Positions 15,185 through 25,576 of a stretch of 64,000 nt of DNA are shown here, piece by piece (positions within the stretch are counted from its first letter, which is position 1; each line of letters opens with the position of its first letter). The DNA lies in assembly GCF_017487405.1 (NCBI RefSeq), contig NZ_CP062222.1:3853501-3917500 (forward strand), given 5' to 3'. Under the pieces are notes generated by a model. That model had not been told where the DNA came from, made no database searches, and saw nothing but the letters and a program-made list of their open reading frames with translations. The DNA is from Brevundimonas goettingensis. GTDB lineage: Bacteria; Pseudomonadota; Alphaproteobacteria; Caulobacterales; Caulobacteraceae. Both the position numbers and the translations under genes were made by a program.

Positions 15185-16486
15185 ATGTCCATGCCGCCCC
15201 GGTCCCCGGCCTTCATCATGCTCTGCGCGGTCAGCCTGATCGCTTCGGCCGGGAACATGGCGCTGCAGGCGGTGCTGCCGGCGATCGGGCGCCAGTTCCA
15301 TCTGGCCGATACCCTGGTGGTCGGGGTCTTCGCCATTTCGGCCCTGATGTGGACCCTGACCTCGCCGGTCTGGGCGCGGCTGTCGGACCGGCTGGGCAGG
15401 AAGCGCGTCATCCTGATCGGCATGGCCGGGTTCAGCGCCTCCATGGCCGGGTTCGGCCTCGCCGCCACCTCGGGGCTGGAGCACTGGCTGGGGCCGGTCG
15501 CGGCCTTCGTCCTGATGGCGGTGGCGCGGACCATCTACGGCGTCTTCGGCTCGGCCGCGCCGATCGCCTCCCAGGCCTATGTCGCCGATCGCACGGCGCC
15601 GGACGAGCGGACCCAGGCCATGTCCCTTCTGGCTTCGGCCCAGGGGCTGGGCACGGTGATCGGGCCGACCCTGGCGCCGCTGCTGATCCTGCCGGTCGTG
15701 GGGCTGGCCGGACCGATGTACGTCTTCGCCGCGGTGGCGGCGGGCGCCTTCGTCTGGGTGGCGCGGAAGCTGCCGAGCGGGGGCGTGACGCGCGTGCCCT
15801 CGCCGACGGGATTGCCGGATCATGACGGACGGGGCCTGTGGAAGGACGGGCGGGTGCGGGACTTCCTGATCTATGGTCTGCTGGTCACGGGGGCGCAGGC
15901 GATCAACATCTCGGTGCTGGGCTTTCATGTCATCGACGAGATGGCGAAGACGGGGCTGTCGACGCTTCAGGCCCAGCCCTTCATCGCCACGGCCATGTTT
16001 GCCGGCGCCGCCGCGACCCTGATGGTGCAGTGGGGGCTGATCCCCCTGCTCAAGCTGGAGCCGCGCGCCCTGATGCGCTGGGGCGCGGGGATGGCGCTGG
16101 CGGGCAATTTGCTGAGCATTTTCGCGCCGGGTTTCTACGGCGTGGTCGTCGGCTATGCGGTGGTGTCGATGGGCGTAGGCTTTGCCCGCCCGGGATTCAC
16201 GGCGGGCGCCTCGCTGGCGGTGGGCCCGGCCGAGCAGGGGGCGGTAGCGGGGCTGATGATGTCCATCGCCGGCATCAGCTATCTGGTCCCGCCGGTGGTC
16301 GGGGTGGCGCTGTATCAGGTGGCGACCTTCGGACCGTTCGCGGCCAATGCGGTGCTTCTGGCGCTCGCCTTCCTGATCTGTCTGAGCAGCGCGGCGCTGA
16401 GGGCGGCGGCCGTCTCGACCAGTGTTGGGGCCGAGGTCGCGTCCGAGCCCCCGGCCTCCCAGCCGGGACCGGAAGGCAATCGGTAG
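15185..16486 (+). CDS. Major facilitator superfamily transporter
   Basis: Twelve-segment inner-membrane transporter, 433 aa. The MFS motif A is in the loop between segments 2 and 3 (RLSDRLGRKRVILIGM), and the region around residues 130-150 (ASQAYVADRTAPDERTQ, LGTVIGPTLAPLL) is typical of TetA-like drug:proton antiporters. The short hydrophilic C-terminal tail is Ala/Ser/Pro-rich. The substrate cannot be deduced. It follows the ferredoxin-like gene with 2 bp between them. Confidence 0.88.
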   Translation: MSMPPRSPAFIMLCAVSLIASAGNMALQAVLPAIGRQFHLADTLVVGVFAISALMWTLTSPVWARLSDRLGRKRVILIGMAGFSASMAGFGLAATSGLEHWLGPVAAFVLMAVARTIYGVFGSAAPIASQAYVADRTAPDERTQAMSLLASAQGLGTVIGPTLAPLLILPVVGLAGPMYVFAAVAAGAFVWVARKLPSGGVTRVPSPTGLPDHDGRGLWKDGRVRDFLIYGLLVTGAQAINISVLGFHVIDEMAKTGLSTLQAQPFIATAMFAGAAATLMVQWGLIPLLKLEPRALMRWGAGMALAGNLLSIFAPGFYGVVVGYAVVSMGVGFARPGFTAGASLAVGPAEQGAVAGLMMSIAGISYLVPPVVGVALYQVATFGPFAANAVLLALAFLICLSSAALRAAAVSTSVGAEVASEPPASQPGPEGNR

Positions 16487-16528
16487 AGGCGTCTTCCCTC
16501 GGTCGGGCCGTCGTGCCACAGACCGGAA

Positions 16529-16975
16529 ATGGACAGTTCGACACGCATCGAAAACCGCATCGGGGTGCAGGCCACCTCGGACACCATCTGGAGCCTGGTC
16601 GGCGATCTGGCGACCTGGAGCCAGTGGAACCCGATCGAGACGGGGGCCGAGGGCCGCATCGGCTATGGCGGCTCCATCACCCTGACCGAAGCCATTCCGG
16701 GCATGCCCGAGCGGCAGGTGGTGGGGAAGGTCGGCGACTGGCGGCCCTACGCCCAGCTGATCTGGCACGAGCGGCGCGGCTGGCAGTTCAACGCCATGCG
16801 CTATTTCGAGATCGAGGAACTGGTCCCCGGCAACTGCATCGTCGCCAACGGCGTCTGGTTCGGCGGCTTCCGCGGCGAGTTTTTCCACGACAAGCACCGC
16901 AAGGCGATCAAGGACGCCTACATCCAGATCGGCGAGGCCCTGAAGGCGGCGGCTGAGGCGATCGAGGCGGGCTGA
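16529..16975 (+). CDS. SRPBCC (START-like) domain protein
   Basis: A 148-aa cytoplasmic protein with the SRPBCC ligand-binding fold, polyketide cyclase/dehydrase type. The N-terminal strand and helix (RIENRIGVQATSDTIWSLV) and the segment LATWSQWNPIE are characteristic. The C-terminal long helix (KHRKAIKDAYIQIGEALK) closes the cavity. The ligand is unknown. It is 42 bp after the MFS gene and may be co-transcribed. The 3' flank holds an inverted-repeat element shared with the converging tadC gene. Confidence 0.85.
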   Translation: MDSSTRIENRIGVQATSDTIWSLVGDLATWSQWNPIETGAEGRIGYGGSITLTEAIPGMPERQVVGKVGDWRPYAQLIWHERRGWQFNAMRYFEIEELVPGNCIVANGVWFGGFRGEFFHDKHRKAIKDAYIQIGEALKAAAEAIEAG

Positions 16976-16999
16976 GTTTTCACCGCTCATCCCTCCTTA

Positions 17000-17127
17000 C
17001 ACCGCTCATCCCGACGAAAGCCGGGATCCAGATCCAGACAGTGCGTGTGCCGCAGGGATACCGACGGCGCGAAACCTCAAACATCGCATGTGAATCTGGA
17101 TCCCGGCCTTCGCCGGGATGAGCGGTG
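17000..17127. repeat. 128-bp MITE-like element with 34-bp terminal inverted repeats
   Basis: The terminal repeats begin CACCGCTCATCCC at each end and run 34 bp, matching at 32 of 34 positions; each holds its own hairpin (CCGGC-gaa-GGCCGG type). About 60 bp of unrelated sequence lies between. No reading frame or transposase is present. A partial outer copy (CACCGCTCATCCC) is at 16980-16992. The element lies between the converging SRPBCC and tadC genes. No clear target duplication was seen. Confidence 0.8.
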
Positions 17128-17147
17128 AATGAGTTGAGTAGAGCCGC

Positions 17148-18116
17148 TTAGTGGCTCTTCGCCATCGTGTCCTGGATGTTGATGATCGCCGGACCCAGGA
17201 TCACGACGAACAGCACCGGCAGGAAGAAGACGATCATCGGCACGGTCAGCTTGGCCGGCAGGGCGGCGGCCTTCTTCTCGGCGGCGGACATGCGCAGGTC
17301 GCGATTTTCCTTGGCCATGGTGCGGAGCGCGGCGCCCAGCGGCGTGCCGTATTGCTCGGCCTGGACCATGGAGGTGGTGACCGCCTTGACCCCGGCGTGG
17401 TTGGTCCGTTTGGCCAGACCCTCATAGGCCTGACGCCGCTCGGGCAGGTAGGAGAGCTCGGCCGAGAGCAGCGACAGCTCCTCGGCCAGTTCGATGGAGG
17501 AGCCGCCGATCTCCTGCGACACCTTCTGGATCGCGCCCTCGATCGACATGCCGGATTCCACGCAGATCAGCAGCAGGTCGAGCGCGTCGGGGAACGCCTG
17601 CATGATCGACTGCTGACGCTTGGTGATCATGTTGGAGAGATAGATGTTCGGCGCATAGAAGCCGACCACCGCCGCCGCCATCGTCGCCGTGACCCGCGCC
17701 ATCAGGGGCAGGCCGAAGTCGTTGAAGATGAACAGGTAGAAGCCGACGAAGGCGAAGAAGATGAAGGGCGAGGCGAAGCGGAAGAAGTAGAAGCGGTTGA
17801 GCGGCTTGGGACCCCGGTAGCCGGCCTGGGCCAGCTTTTCGATGACCTTGGGGTCTTCCAGCATCTTGGCCAGATTCAACTTCTCGACCACGTCCTTGTG
17901 GAAGCCGGCGTCGGTGTGGCGCAGGCCGCTGTCCTTGGCCAGGGCCTGACGCGAGCGGCGCTTCAGCTCGTCGCGGCGCACGGCGACGGCGTTCATCCGG
18001 TTCTCGAGCTTGGCCCCGCCGCCGAAGGAGGACAGCAGGGTGAACAGTGTGGCGAAGGCCAGCACCCCCACGAGGATGGAGAGCAGGTTCTGGGGATTGG
18101 TGAGGAAGGCGACCAT
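17148..18116 (-). CDS. tadC: Tad pilus inner-membrane protein TadC (type II secretion F family)
   Basis: One of the two polytopic platform proteins of the Tad pilus machine; with TadB it is thought to couple the CpaF ATPase to pilin extrusion. It has an N-terminal membrane segment (LLSILVGVLAFATLFTLL), a basic cytoplasmic loop, and a T2SSF domain (about residues 160-290, including LICVESGMSIEGAIQKV) with two C-terminal membrane segments. Length 322 aa is normal. It is the last gene of the minus-strand tad operon, 12 bp after tadB, and corresponds to cpaH of C. crescentus. Confidence 0.92.
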   Translation of the reverse strand: MVAFLTNPQNLLSILVGVLAFATLFTLLSSFGGGAKLENRMNAVAVRRDELKRRSRQALAKDSGLRHTDAGFHKDVVEKLNLAKMLEDPKVIEKLAQAGYRGPKPLNRFYFFRFASPFIFFAFVGFYLFIFNDFGLPLMARVTATMAAAVVGFYAPNIYLSNMITKRQQSIMQAFPDALDLLLICVESGMSIEGAIQKVSQEIGGSSIELAEELSLLSAELSYLPERRQAYEGLAKRTNHAGVKAVTTSMVQAEQYGTPLGAALRTMAKENRDLRMSAAEKKAAALPAKLTVPMIVFFLPVLFVVILGPAIINIQDTMAKSH

Positions 18117-18128
18117 GATCTTTCCCGC

Positions 18129-19109
18129 CTAGAACTTGAACGCGATCATCTTCTTCATCACGAAGACGCCGGCGGACATCCAGAGGCCCGCGCCCAGCAG
18201 CATCACCTGACCGCGTGGGTCGGTGAACAGCAGCATGATGTAGGCGGGGGTGGTGATGAAGACGAGGCCCATGACCACGGGGGGCAGGGAGCCGATGATG
18301 CCGGCGGAGGCCATGGCTTCGGACGACAGGGCCTTGATCTTCTCGGCCATCATCCGACGGGCGCGCAGCACGGTGGTCAGGTTGGACAGGGCCTCGGCCA
18401 GGTTGCCGCCGGTCTTCTGCTGGATGGCGATGACGATGGAGAAGAAGCGCAACTCGGAGGTCGGCATCCGCTCGTACATCTTGTCCAGGGCCTGGGGCAG
18501 GGTCAGGCCGACGCCCATGCCCTCGACCAAGGTCTGGAACTCCGGTCCCAGCGGGGCCGGGCTCTCTCGGGCGATGATCTTGAAGCACTCGTGGACCGGC
18601 AGGCCCGACTTGATGCCACGCACGATGACGTCGACGGCGTTGGCGAACTCGCCCGAGAATTTCTTCATCCGGCCCTTGCCGATGAAGCCCACGACCCAGC
18701 GCGGCAGGCCCGCGCCTAAGATGACGGCGGCGCCCAGGGCGATGAAGATATTGGCGCCGAGCAGGAGCGGCAGCAGCAGGCCGAAGACGCCCAGCACCGC
18801 GCTGATGATCCAGAAGGTCCTGATGTTCAGGGTCAGGCCGGCGTGCTTCAGCTTGGCCGCCATGGTCATGCGGGCCTTGCGTTCCTTGCGGTCGGCCTCT
18901 TTCAGCTGATCAACGATCTGCTTGCGGCGCGCCTCGGGCGTGTTGCTCGCGGCGGCGGCGGCCAGCTTCTTGGCGTTGGCCGGGTTGCGCTGGCTGAGAC
19001 CCTGGGCGCGCTTGAGAGCGGCGGTCGAGGAATCGTCGCCGCCGACAAGCGCCCAGCCGAGACCGCCTATGGTCACGAAGGCGAGGATGGCGGCGAGAAT
19101 GGGCAGCAT
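18129..19109 (-). CDS. tadB: Tad pilus inner-membrane protein TadB (type II secretion F family)
   Basis: Partner of TadC in the pilus platform. It has an N-terminal membrane anchor (LPILAAILAFVTIGGLGWAL), a basic region (residues 25-80) and a T2SSF domain with the motif VRGIKSGLPVHECFKII and IAIQQKTGGNLAEALSNL, followed by two C-terminal membrane segments. Length is 326 aa. It corresponds to cpaG of C. crescentus. Spacing to cpaF is 10 bp and to tadC 12 bp, so all three are co-transcribed. Confidence 0.92.
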   Translation of the reverse strand: MLPILAAILAFVTIGGLGWALVGGDDSSTAALKRAQGLSQRNPANAKKLAAAAASNTPEARRKQIVDQLKEADRKERKARMTMAAKLKHAGLTLNIRTFWIISAVLGVFGLLLPLLLGANIFIALGAAVILGAGLPRWVVGFIGKGRMKKFSGEFANAVDVIVRGIKSGLPVHECFKIIARESPAPLGPEFQTLVEGMGVGLTLPQALDKMYERMPTSELRFFSIVIAIQQKTGGNLAEALSNLTTVLRARRMMAEKIKALSSEAMASAGIIGSLPPVVMGLVFITTPAYIMLLFTDPRGQVMLLGAGLWMSAGVFVMKKMIAFKF

Positions 19110-19119
19110 GGCGTGAACT

Positions 19120-20772
<1,653 letters not shown>

Positions 20773-20778
20773 GGGGGA

Positions 20779-22299
20779 TCAGCGCTTCTTGAACATGTTG
20801 GCGAAGAGCGACTTGCTCTCCGGCTTGCCCGAGGCGGCGGCCGCTGCGGGTGCAGACTTGCCCTTGGGCCCGGCGATCTGGGGCAGTTCGCGGCGCGAGA
20901 CGATCTGGGCCAGGGTCTGGAAGGCCTCGGCGGCCTTGGACTTGGCGCCCGAGTCGATGATCATCTGGCCGTTGTTGGCCGCCGCGCCGAACAGTTTGGC
21001 GTCGAACGGGATGATCAGGCTGGGGTGGACGCCCAGCGCCGCGCCGAAGTCCTTGGCCGGGATCTCCGGACGGCCGGGCACACCGACCTGGTTGAGCACC
21101 AGACGCGGCGGCGCGTCGTTCGGCCGACCCGACCGGATCAGGTCGATCATGTTCTTGGCGTTGCGCAGGGAGGCCAGGTCCGGAGTGGCCACGACCACGA
21201 CTTCATCAGCCGAAATCAAGGTCTTGCGCATCCAGCCGGACCAGAGGTGCGGCAGGTCCAGAACGACGAAGGGGGCAGTGGAGCGGATGCGGCTGGTGAC
21301 CTCCTCGAAGGCGTCGGGCGAGATGTCCCAGTCGACGTCGAGGGTGGCGGGGGCGGCGAACAACGACAGCTTGTCGGTGCAGCGGACCATCATCCGGTCC
21401 AGCAGGGTGGCGTCCAGACGGTCGGGCTGGCCGAGCGCGTCGGCGACGCCGTTCAGCGGGTCCTGGTTGAAGTCCAGACCGGCGGTGCCGAAGGGCAGGT
21501 CATAGTCGACGATGACGGTGTTGGCGCCGATCCGCTCGGACATCGCATAGGCGGTGTTGTGGGCCACCGAGGAGGCGCCCGCGCCGCCGCGCGCGCCGAC
21601 GAAGGCGATCGAACGGCCGACGAAGGGCTGGGCCGGGTCGGCGAACAGACCGCCGATGGCCGCGATCAGCTGCAACGGCTGGACCGGGGCGACCAGATAT
21701 TCCGACACGCCGCGGCGCATCAGCTCGCGGAAAAGGATGATGTCATTGGTCGCGCCGATGACCACGACCTTGGTGCCCGCGTCACAGACCTCGGCCAGCA
21801 TGTCGACCTGCTGCAGCAAGGTGTGCGGATCCGACAGGCATTCGACGATGATCAGGGGCGGCGTCGGCTCGTGGTGATAGGCCTCGACCGCGGCGGGGAC
21901 GCCGCCGACGCGGATCTGGGTCGTGGCGCGCGACAGGCGGCGGTCCTGACCGGCGCGCTCGGCGGCGGCCAGGGTGTCCTGACGTTCGGCGAAGACGTGG
22001 ATGGCGATGCGCGGCACCGACACTTCCGCGCCCATCGACGAGGGCTGCAGGGCCGAGGCGGCGCCGGCCATCATGTCGCCGACCGGATTGAAGCTGGAGG
22101 CGGCGACGGGCATCTGGCCGCTGACCTCGACGGGCGCGCTCATCGGCGCGGCGGGCGCGGGCGCGACACCCGCGGCGGGTGCGGTGAACTGCAGCGGTTC
22201 GCGCACGTCGGGACCGCCCGCTTGAGGCGCGAACTCGGCGTCGAGATCGAATTCGTCCTCGAAGGCTTCGTAGCTCCGGGGGGCGAAGGCGTTACTCAT
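20779..22299 (-). CDS. cpaE: Pilus localisation protein CpaE (TadZ, ParA/MinD-like)
   Basis: Places the Tad machine at the cell pole. The N-terminal 100 residues are low complexity, followed by a receiver-like domain (about 105-220, LIIVECLSDPHTLL to VIGATNDIILFREL) and a MinD/ParA-like domain. Its P-loop reads GARGGAGASS (about residues 234-243) and lacks the usual GKT lysine, so nucleotide handling is probably altered; atypical P-loops are known in TadZ proteins. Length is 506 aa. It is 6 bp upstream of cpaF. Confidence 0.93.
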   Translation of the reverse strand: MSNAFAPRSYEAFEDEFDLDAEFAPQAGGPDVREPLQFTAPAAGVAPAPAAPMSAPVEVSGQMPVAASSFNPVGDMMAGAASALQPSSMGAEVSVPRIAIHVFAERQDTLAAAERAGQDRRLSRATTQIRVGGVPAAVEAYHHEPTPPLIIVECLSDPHTLLQQVDMLAEVCDAGTKVVVIGATNDIILFRELMRRGVSEYLVAPVQPLQLIAAIGGLFADPAQPFVGRSIAFVGARGGAGASSVAHNTAYAMSERIGANTVIVDYDLPFGTAGLDFNQDPLNGVADALGQPDRLDATLLDRMMVRCTDKLSLFAAPATLDVDWDISPDAFEEVTSRIRSTAPFVVLDLPHLWSGWMRKTLISADEVVVVATPDLASLRNAKNMIDLIRSGRPNDAPPRLVLNQVGVPGRPEIPAKDFGAALGVHPSLIIPFDAKLFGAAANNGQMIIDSGAKSKAAEAFQTLAQIVSRRELPQIAGPKGKSAPAAAAASGKPESKSLFANMFKKR

Positions 22300-22306
22300 G
22301 ATCGGA

Positions 22307-22996
22307 TCAATTCACCGCCTGGGAGACCCGCCGGTTCGCGACGAGTTCCTCTTGAGGGGCCGCGGTGGCTTCGCCTTTGCGGTAGTGGTCATAGACGACG
22401 GCGCGTCGTCCGGTGTCGACCGGGGTCATGCCGCGCGGCGTGACGATGTCGCGCGGATTGTCAATCTGGGCCGCCAGATTGGCGGTCACGGCGCAGCCGA
22501 AATTGGCCGAGGTGTCGTTGCCGTTGGTGCGGGTCATATTGCCCCAGTAGGTGCCGCACTGGGGCACCGCCGCGCGGACGGTCTCGAAGCCGACGACGAC
22601 AGGCGCGCGGGGATCCGGGGCCTGATAACCGACGACCTGGATGGTCACGCCGGGCGAGCCCATGCCCTCCAGCGCGGCCTTCACACGATAGGCGAACTCG
22701 GCCGAGACCGGGTCGCCGCCCGAGGGGGCCTCGATACGGAGGACGCTCGCGCCCTGCAGGCCGAAGCGGTCGGTCAGGGCGACGAGGGCGCTCTGCTGGG
22801 CGCCGGACAGGCCGGTCTCATGCACCGCCAAGGCGATGCGATCGACGCCCGGCTCGACCTGCAGGCTGAAGCGCGTCGCCGGATTGAGCGGCTCGGGGCC
22901 GATGCCGCCGGCCGGAGCGCCCATACAGGCCGCCAGACCGGCCGAGAGGGCCAAGGGGGCGAGGGCAAGGACGGTCTTGCGAAGGATGCGGGTCAT
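22307..22996 (-). CDS. cpaD: Tad pilus lipoprotein CpaD
   Basis: Outer-membrane-associated lipoprotein thought to assist the CpaC secretin. The signal peptide ends in a lipobox LAAC with the lipidated Cys at residue 24. The CpaD family domain fills the rest, including GPEPLNPATRFSLQVEP near the mature N-terminus and MTRTNGNDTSANFGCAVTANLAAQI near residue 165. Length 229 aa is normal. It lies between cpaC (7 bp) and cpaE (7 bp) in the operon. Confidence 0.92.
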   Translation of the reverse strand: MTRILRKTVLALAPLALSAGLAACMGAPAGGIGPEPLNPATRFSLQVEPGVDRIALAVHETGLSGAQQSALVALTDRFGLQGASVLRIEAPSGGDPVSAEFAYRVKAALEGMGSPGVTIQVVGYQAPDPRAPVVVGFETVRAAVPQCGTYWGNMTRTNGNDTSANFGCAVTANLAAQIDNPRDIVTPRGMTPVDTGRRAVVYDHYRKGEATAAPQEELVANRRVSQAVN

Positions 22997-23003
22997 CGGG
23001 GCC

Positions 23004-24446
23004 TCACTCGATCACATAGCCGACGGGGCCCTGCCAGCCCGTGCCCGCGGAGGCGGTGGGGGCGGGGGTGCCGTAGGCTTCGTTCAACTGGCCGAACAGA
23101 TTGGTCTGCAGGTCGCTGGCGATCCGCAGGCCGTCGGCCGGGGTCTGCATCCGGCCGGGCGAGGTCGGGGTGACGATATAGGGCTCGGCGATGACCACCA
23201 GTTCGGTTTCGCCCGAGGTGAAGTCGCGCGAGCGGAACAGGGCGCCCAGGACCGGGATGCCGCCGGCGCCGGGCAGGGAATCGATGGTCTGGCGCGAGTT
23301 TTCCTTGAGCAGGCCGGCGATCATCATCGCGCCGCCCGAGGGCATTTCGACGGTGTTTTCGACCCGGCGCACCTGCAGGGCCTGCAGAGTCAGGGCCGAG
23401 GAGGTGCCGGCGCCGAGGGTGAAGGCGCCGTCCGAGGTCAGTTCCGAGACCTCGACCGAGATCTGCATCGAGATGCGGCCGCCCGAGAGGACCACGGGGC
23501 GGAAGGACAGGCGCACGCCGTAGGGCTTGTAGACGACCGAGATATTGCCGTCGCGGTCGCGGCTGGCCGGGATCGGGAATTCGCCGCCCGCCAGGAAGCT
23601 GGCGCCTTCGCCGTTCACCGAGGTCAGGTTGGGCTCGGCCAGGGTGCGAACCAGACCGGCGCGCTCGAAGGCGCCCAGGGCCGCGGTGACGCCGTCGGTC
23701 GCGCCGTCGGTGTAGTTGATCACCCCGCCGCCGAGCAGGTTGCCGTTGACGCCGAAGGTCGGGGCCTGGGTGAAGGACAGGCCGTCGGCGGCGTTGGCGA
23801 TGATGGCCTGAAGATTGACGCCGAGCTGTTTGACGGCGTTGCGCTGGACCTCGACGACGCGGACCTTGAGGGTCACCTGGTCGGAGCCGGCGACGGTCAT
23901 CAGATTGATGACCTTCTCGGGGGCGGAGACGAAGGCGCGGGCCAGCTGGACGATGCGGTCGGCCTCGCCGGGCGAGGTGACCATGCCGGTCAGGACGATG
24001 CTGTCGTTGAGCGCTTCGGCATGGGCCTGGGAACCGGGGGCGACGCGGTCGATGGTGTCCTGCAGGGCGTAGACGCCGGCGTCGACGCGGATGCGCAGCG
24101 ACAGGATGGTGCGGCCGGCGGCGTCCAGGAAGACGGCGTCGGTCTGGCCCGGGGCCACGCCGATGATGGTGTAGCGCCGTGAGCTGTGGGTCAGGGCCTC
24201 GGCGACCGCCGGGTTGGAGACGATGGCGTCATGGGCGTCGGTCGGCAGGTCGATGGCCATCGACGAGCCGCGCGGCAGGTTGATCAGGCGCGGTGTCGAA
24301 CCGACCTGGACCGAGGACCGGCCGTCGGCTTCCGAGACGAAGGTCCGGGCGGAGGCCGCCACCGGCGCGAGCGCCGTCAGGCTGACCGAGGCGAGGACCG
24401 CGAGCAGGCGCGCAGGCTTGTTGATGGGGTTCATGAGACGCTTCAT
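23004..24446 (-). CDS. cpaC: Tad pilus secretin CpaC (RcpA)
   Basis: Outer-membrane channel for the Tad pilus. After a signal peptide (residues 1-33) comes the pilus-formation N-terminal domain (about 38-130), then a BON-like segment and the secretin domain (about 170-420) with KVRVVEVQRNAVKQLGV and the conserved GEFPIP and MMIAGLLKE stretches. Length is 480 aa. The start codon overlaps the cpaB stop by 4 bp. A stand-alone copy of the same N-terminal domain is encoded at 27158-27574 across the divergent promoter. Confidence 0.94.
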   Translation of the reverse strand: MKRLMNPINKPARLLAVLASVSLTALAPVAASARTFVSEADGRSSVQVGSTPRLINLPRGSSMAIDLPTDAHDAIVSNPAVAEALTHSSRRYTIIGVAPGQTDAVFLDAAGRTILSLRIRVDAGVYALQDTIDRVAPGSQAHAEALNDSIVLTGMVTSPGEADRIVQLARAFVSAPEKVINLMTVAGSDQVTLKVRVVEVQRNAVKQLGVNLQAIIANAADGLSFTQAPTFGVNGNLLGGGVINYTDGATDGVTAALGAFERAGLVRTLAEPNLTSVNGEGASFLAGGEFPIPASRDRDGNISVVYKPYGVRLSFRPVVLSGGRISMQISVEVSELTSDGAFTLGAGTSSALTLQALQVRRVENTVEMPSGGAMMIAGLLKENSRQTIDSLPGAGGIPVLGALFRSRDFTSGETELVVIAEPYIVTPTSPGRMQTPADGLRIASDLQTNLFGQLNEAYGTPAPTASAGTGWQGPVGYVIE

Positions 24447-25387
24447 TGGACCACGACCACTTCGGGAGCGCCGCCGCGGAAGATGCGGACGGCGGCGGCC
24501 TGACGCGGGACCTGGACGCGGCCCGACGGTCCGGCGGTATCGGCATAGGAACGCAGGACCAGCGACAGCTCGCCCTCGGATTTGGCCAGGGCCAGGGCCT
24601 CGGCGTCGGCCGGGCCGACCTCCAGGGTCGCCGTGGCGCCGACCACCGACTGTTCGTCATCACCGGCGCGGGTGGTCTGGTCGATGGCCAGGATCTTGAT
24701 GTTGCGCATCACGGTGGACGACGAGAATTTGGAGTTCTGACCGGCGTTGTCGAGGTTGGACAGGGAGGTCTGGCGGGTCAGCAGGACGTCAACCCGGTCG
24801 CCCGGCAGGATGAATCCGCCCGCGGCGGTCTCGACCGTCACCCGGATGGCCATGGCGCGCATGCCGGGCTCGAGATAGGCGGCCAGATAGCCGCTGTCGC
24901 CGGCGCGGACGATCTTGCGCGCGACGATGGGCTCTCCGGCCAGGATGGGTTCGCGCACGACCGAGCCGTAGTAGTCGGCCTTGGCGCCGCCGGTGGCGAC
25001 ATTGTTGGCGGCGCGGGCGACCTCGGCGATGGCGTTGCCGGACTTGGCGGCGGCAGCAGGCGCGCCTTCCAGGGTTCCGGCGGCGGCCTTGGCCTCATTG
25101 GCGGTCGGCGGGGCGGGAACGGGGGTCGTGCCGTCGGTGATGAAGGCCGGATTGACCTCGTCGACCGGCCAGTCCTTCCAGGTCAGGTCGGCGTCTTCCA
25201 GACGCTTGCCGGGCTCCAGATCGCGTGCGGCGACCAGGACCTTGGCCATCGGACGGGCGGCTTCCATCGGCGCGGCGGTGGCCACGGCGACCGGCTTGCC
25301 GTTCGAGCCCATGGCGCGCACCACGAAGGCGAGGCCGATGGCGGCTGCGGCGGCGACGCAGATGACGGCGATACGGGCGGGCTTCAT
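24443..25387 (-). CDS. cpaB: Tad pilus assembly protein CpaB (RcpC)
   Basis: Periplasmic, membrane-anchored protein with an SAF domain (about residues 40-90, MAKVLVAARDLEPGKRL) that may act on the secretin or on peptidoglycan. The N-terminal anchor is at residues 5-22 (RIAVICVAAAAAIGLAFV). An Ala-rich insertion (about residues 80-120) separates the SAF part from the RcpC domain. ATG 25387 (MKPARIAV, 314 aa) is chosen; a longer frame from 25444 has no support. A CtrA-like box lies about 80 bp upstream (25467-25481), so it may have its own promoter distinct from that of the pilin genes. Confidence 0.9.
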   Translation of the reverse strand: MKPARIAVICVAAAAAIGLAFVVRAMGSNGKPVAVATAAPMEAARPMAKVLVAARDLEPGKRLEDADLTWKDWPVDEVNPAFITDGTTPVPAPPTANEAKAAAGTLEGAPAAAAKSGNAIAEVARAANNVATGGAKADYYGSVVREPILAGEPIVARKIVRAGDSGYLAAYLEPGMRAMAIRVTVETAAGGFILPGDRVDVLLTRQTSLSNLDNAGQNSKFSSSTVMRNIKILAIDQTTRAGDDEQSVVGATATLEVGPADAEALALAKSEGELSLVLRSYADTAGPSGRVQVPRQAAAVRIFRGGAPEVVVVQ

Positions 25388-25466
25388 CGACGGTCTCCGG
25401 CACAGTCGGGCAAACGGAATCGGTCCCCACCGACGACGCGCCATTAATGAGAATGAACGCCACGTG

Positions 25467-25481
25467 TTAACGAGCGCCTAA
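25467..25481. promoter_or_regulatory. CtrA-like box upstream of cpaB
   Basis: TTAA-CGAGCGC-CTAA, one mismatch from TTAA-N7-TTAA, lying 80 bp upstream of the cpaB start. Pilus genes are CtrA-dependent in C. crescentus; function here is inferred. A GC palindrome (GCGGGGC...GCCCCGC type) lies just beyond it at about 25484-25501. Confidence 0.5.
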
Positions 25482-25576
25482 ATGCGGGGCGGGGCCCCGC
25501 GCTTCTCAGCCCGGTGTACGAAGGTCGACGCTCGCGGTGCTGCTGTTCCAGCGCGAGACCGGAAGCGTGGCCCCGC

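Noticed and set aside
14945..16990. 681-aa open frame on the minus strand opposite the ferredoxin, MFS and SRPBCC genes
   Set aside because: His/Gly/Arg/Gln-rich translation without motifs, directly opposite genes with clear families; a GC-rich shadow frame.
17000..17127. Insertion sequence
   Set aside because: Only 128 bp with no transposase frame; better described as a MITE-like repeat.
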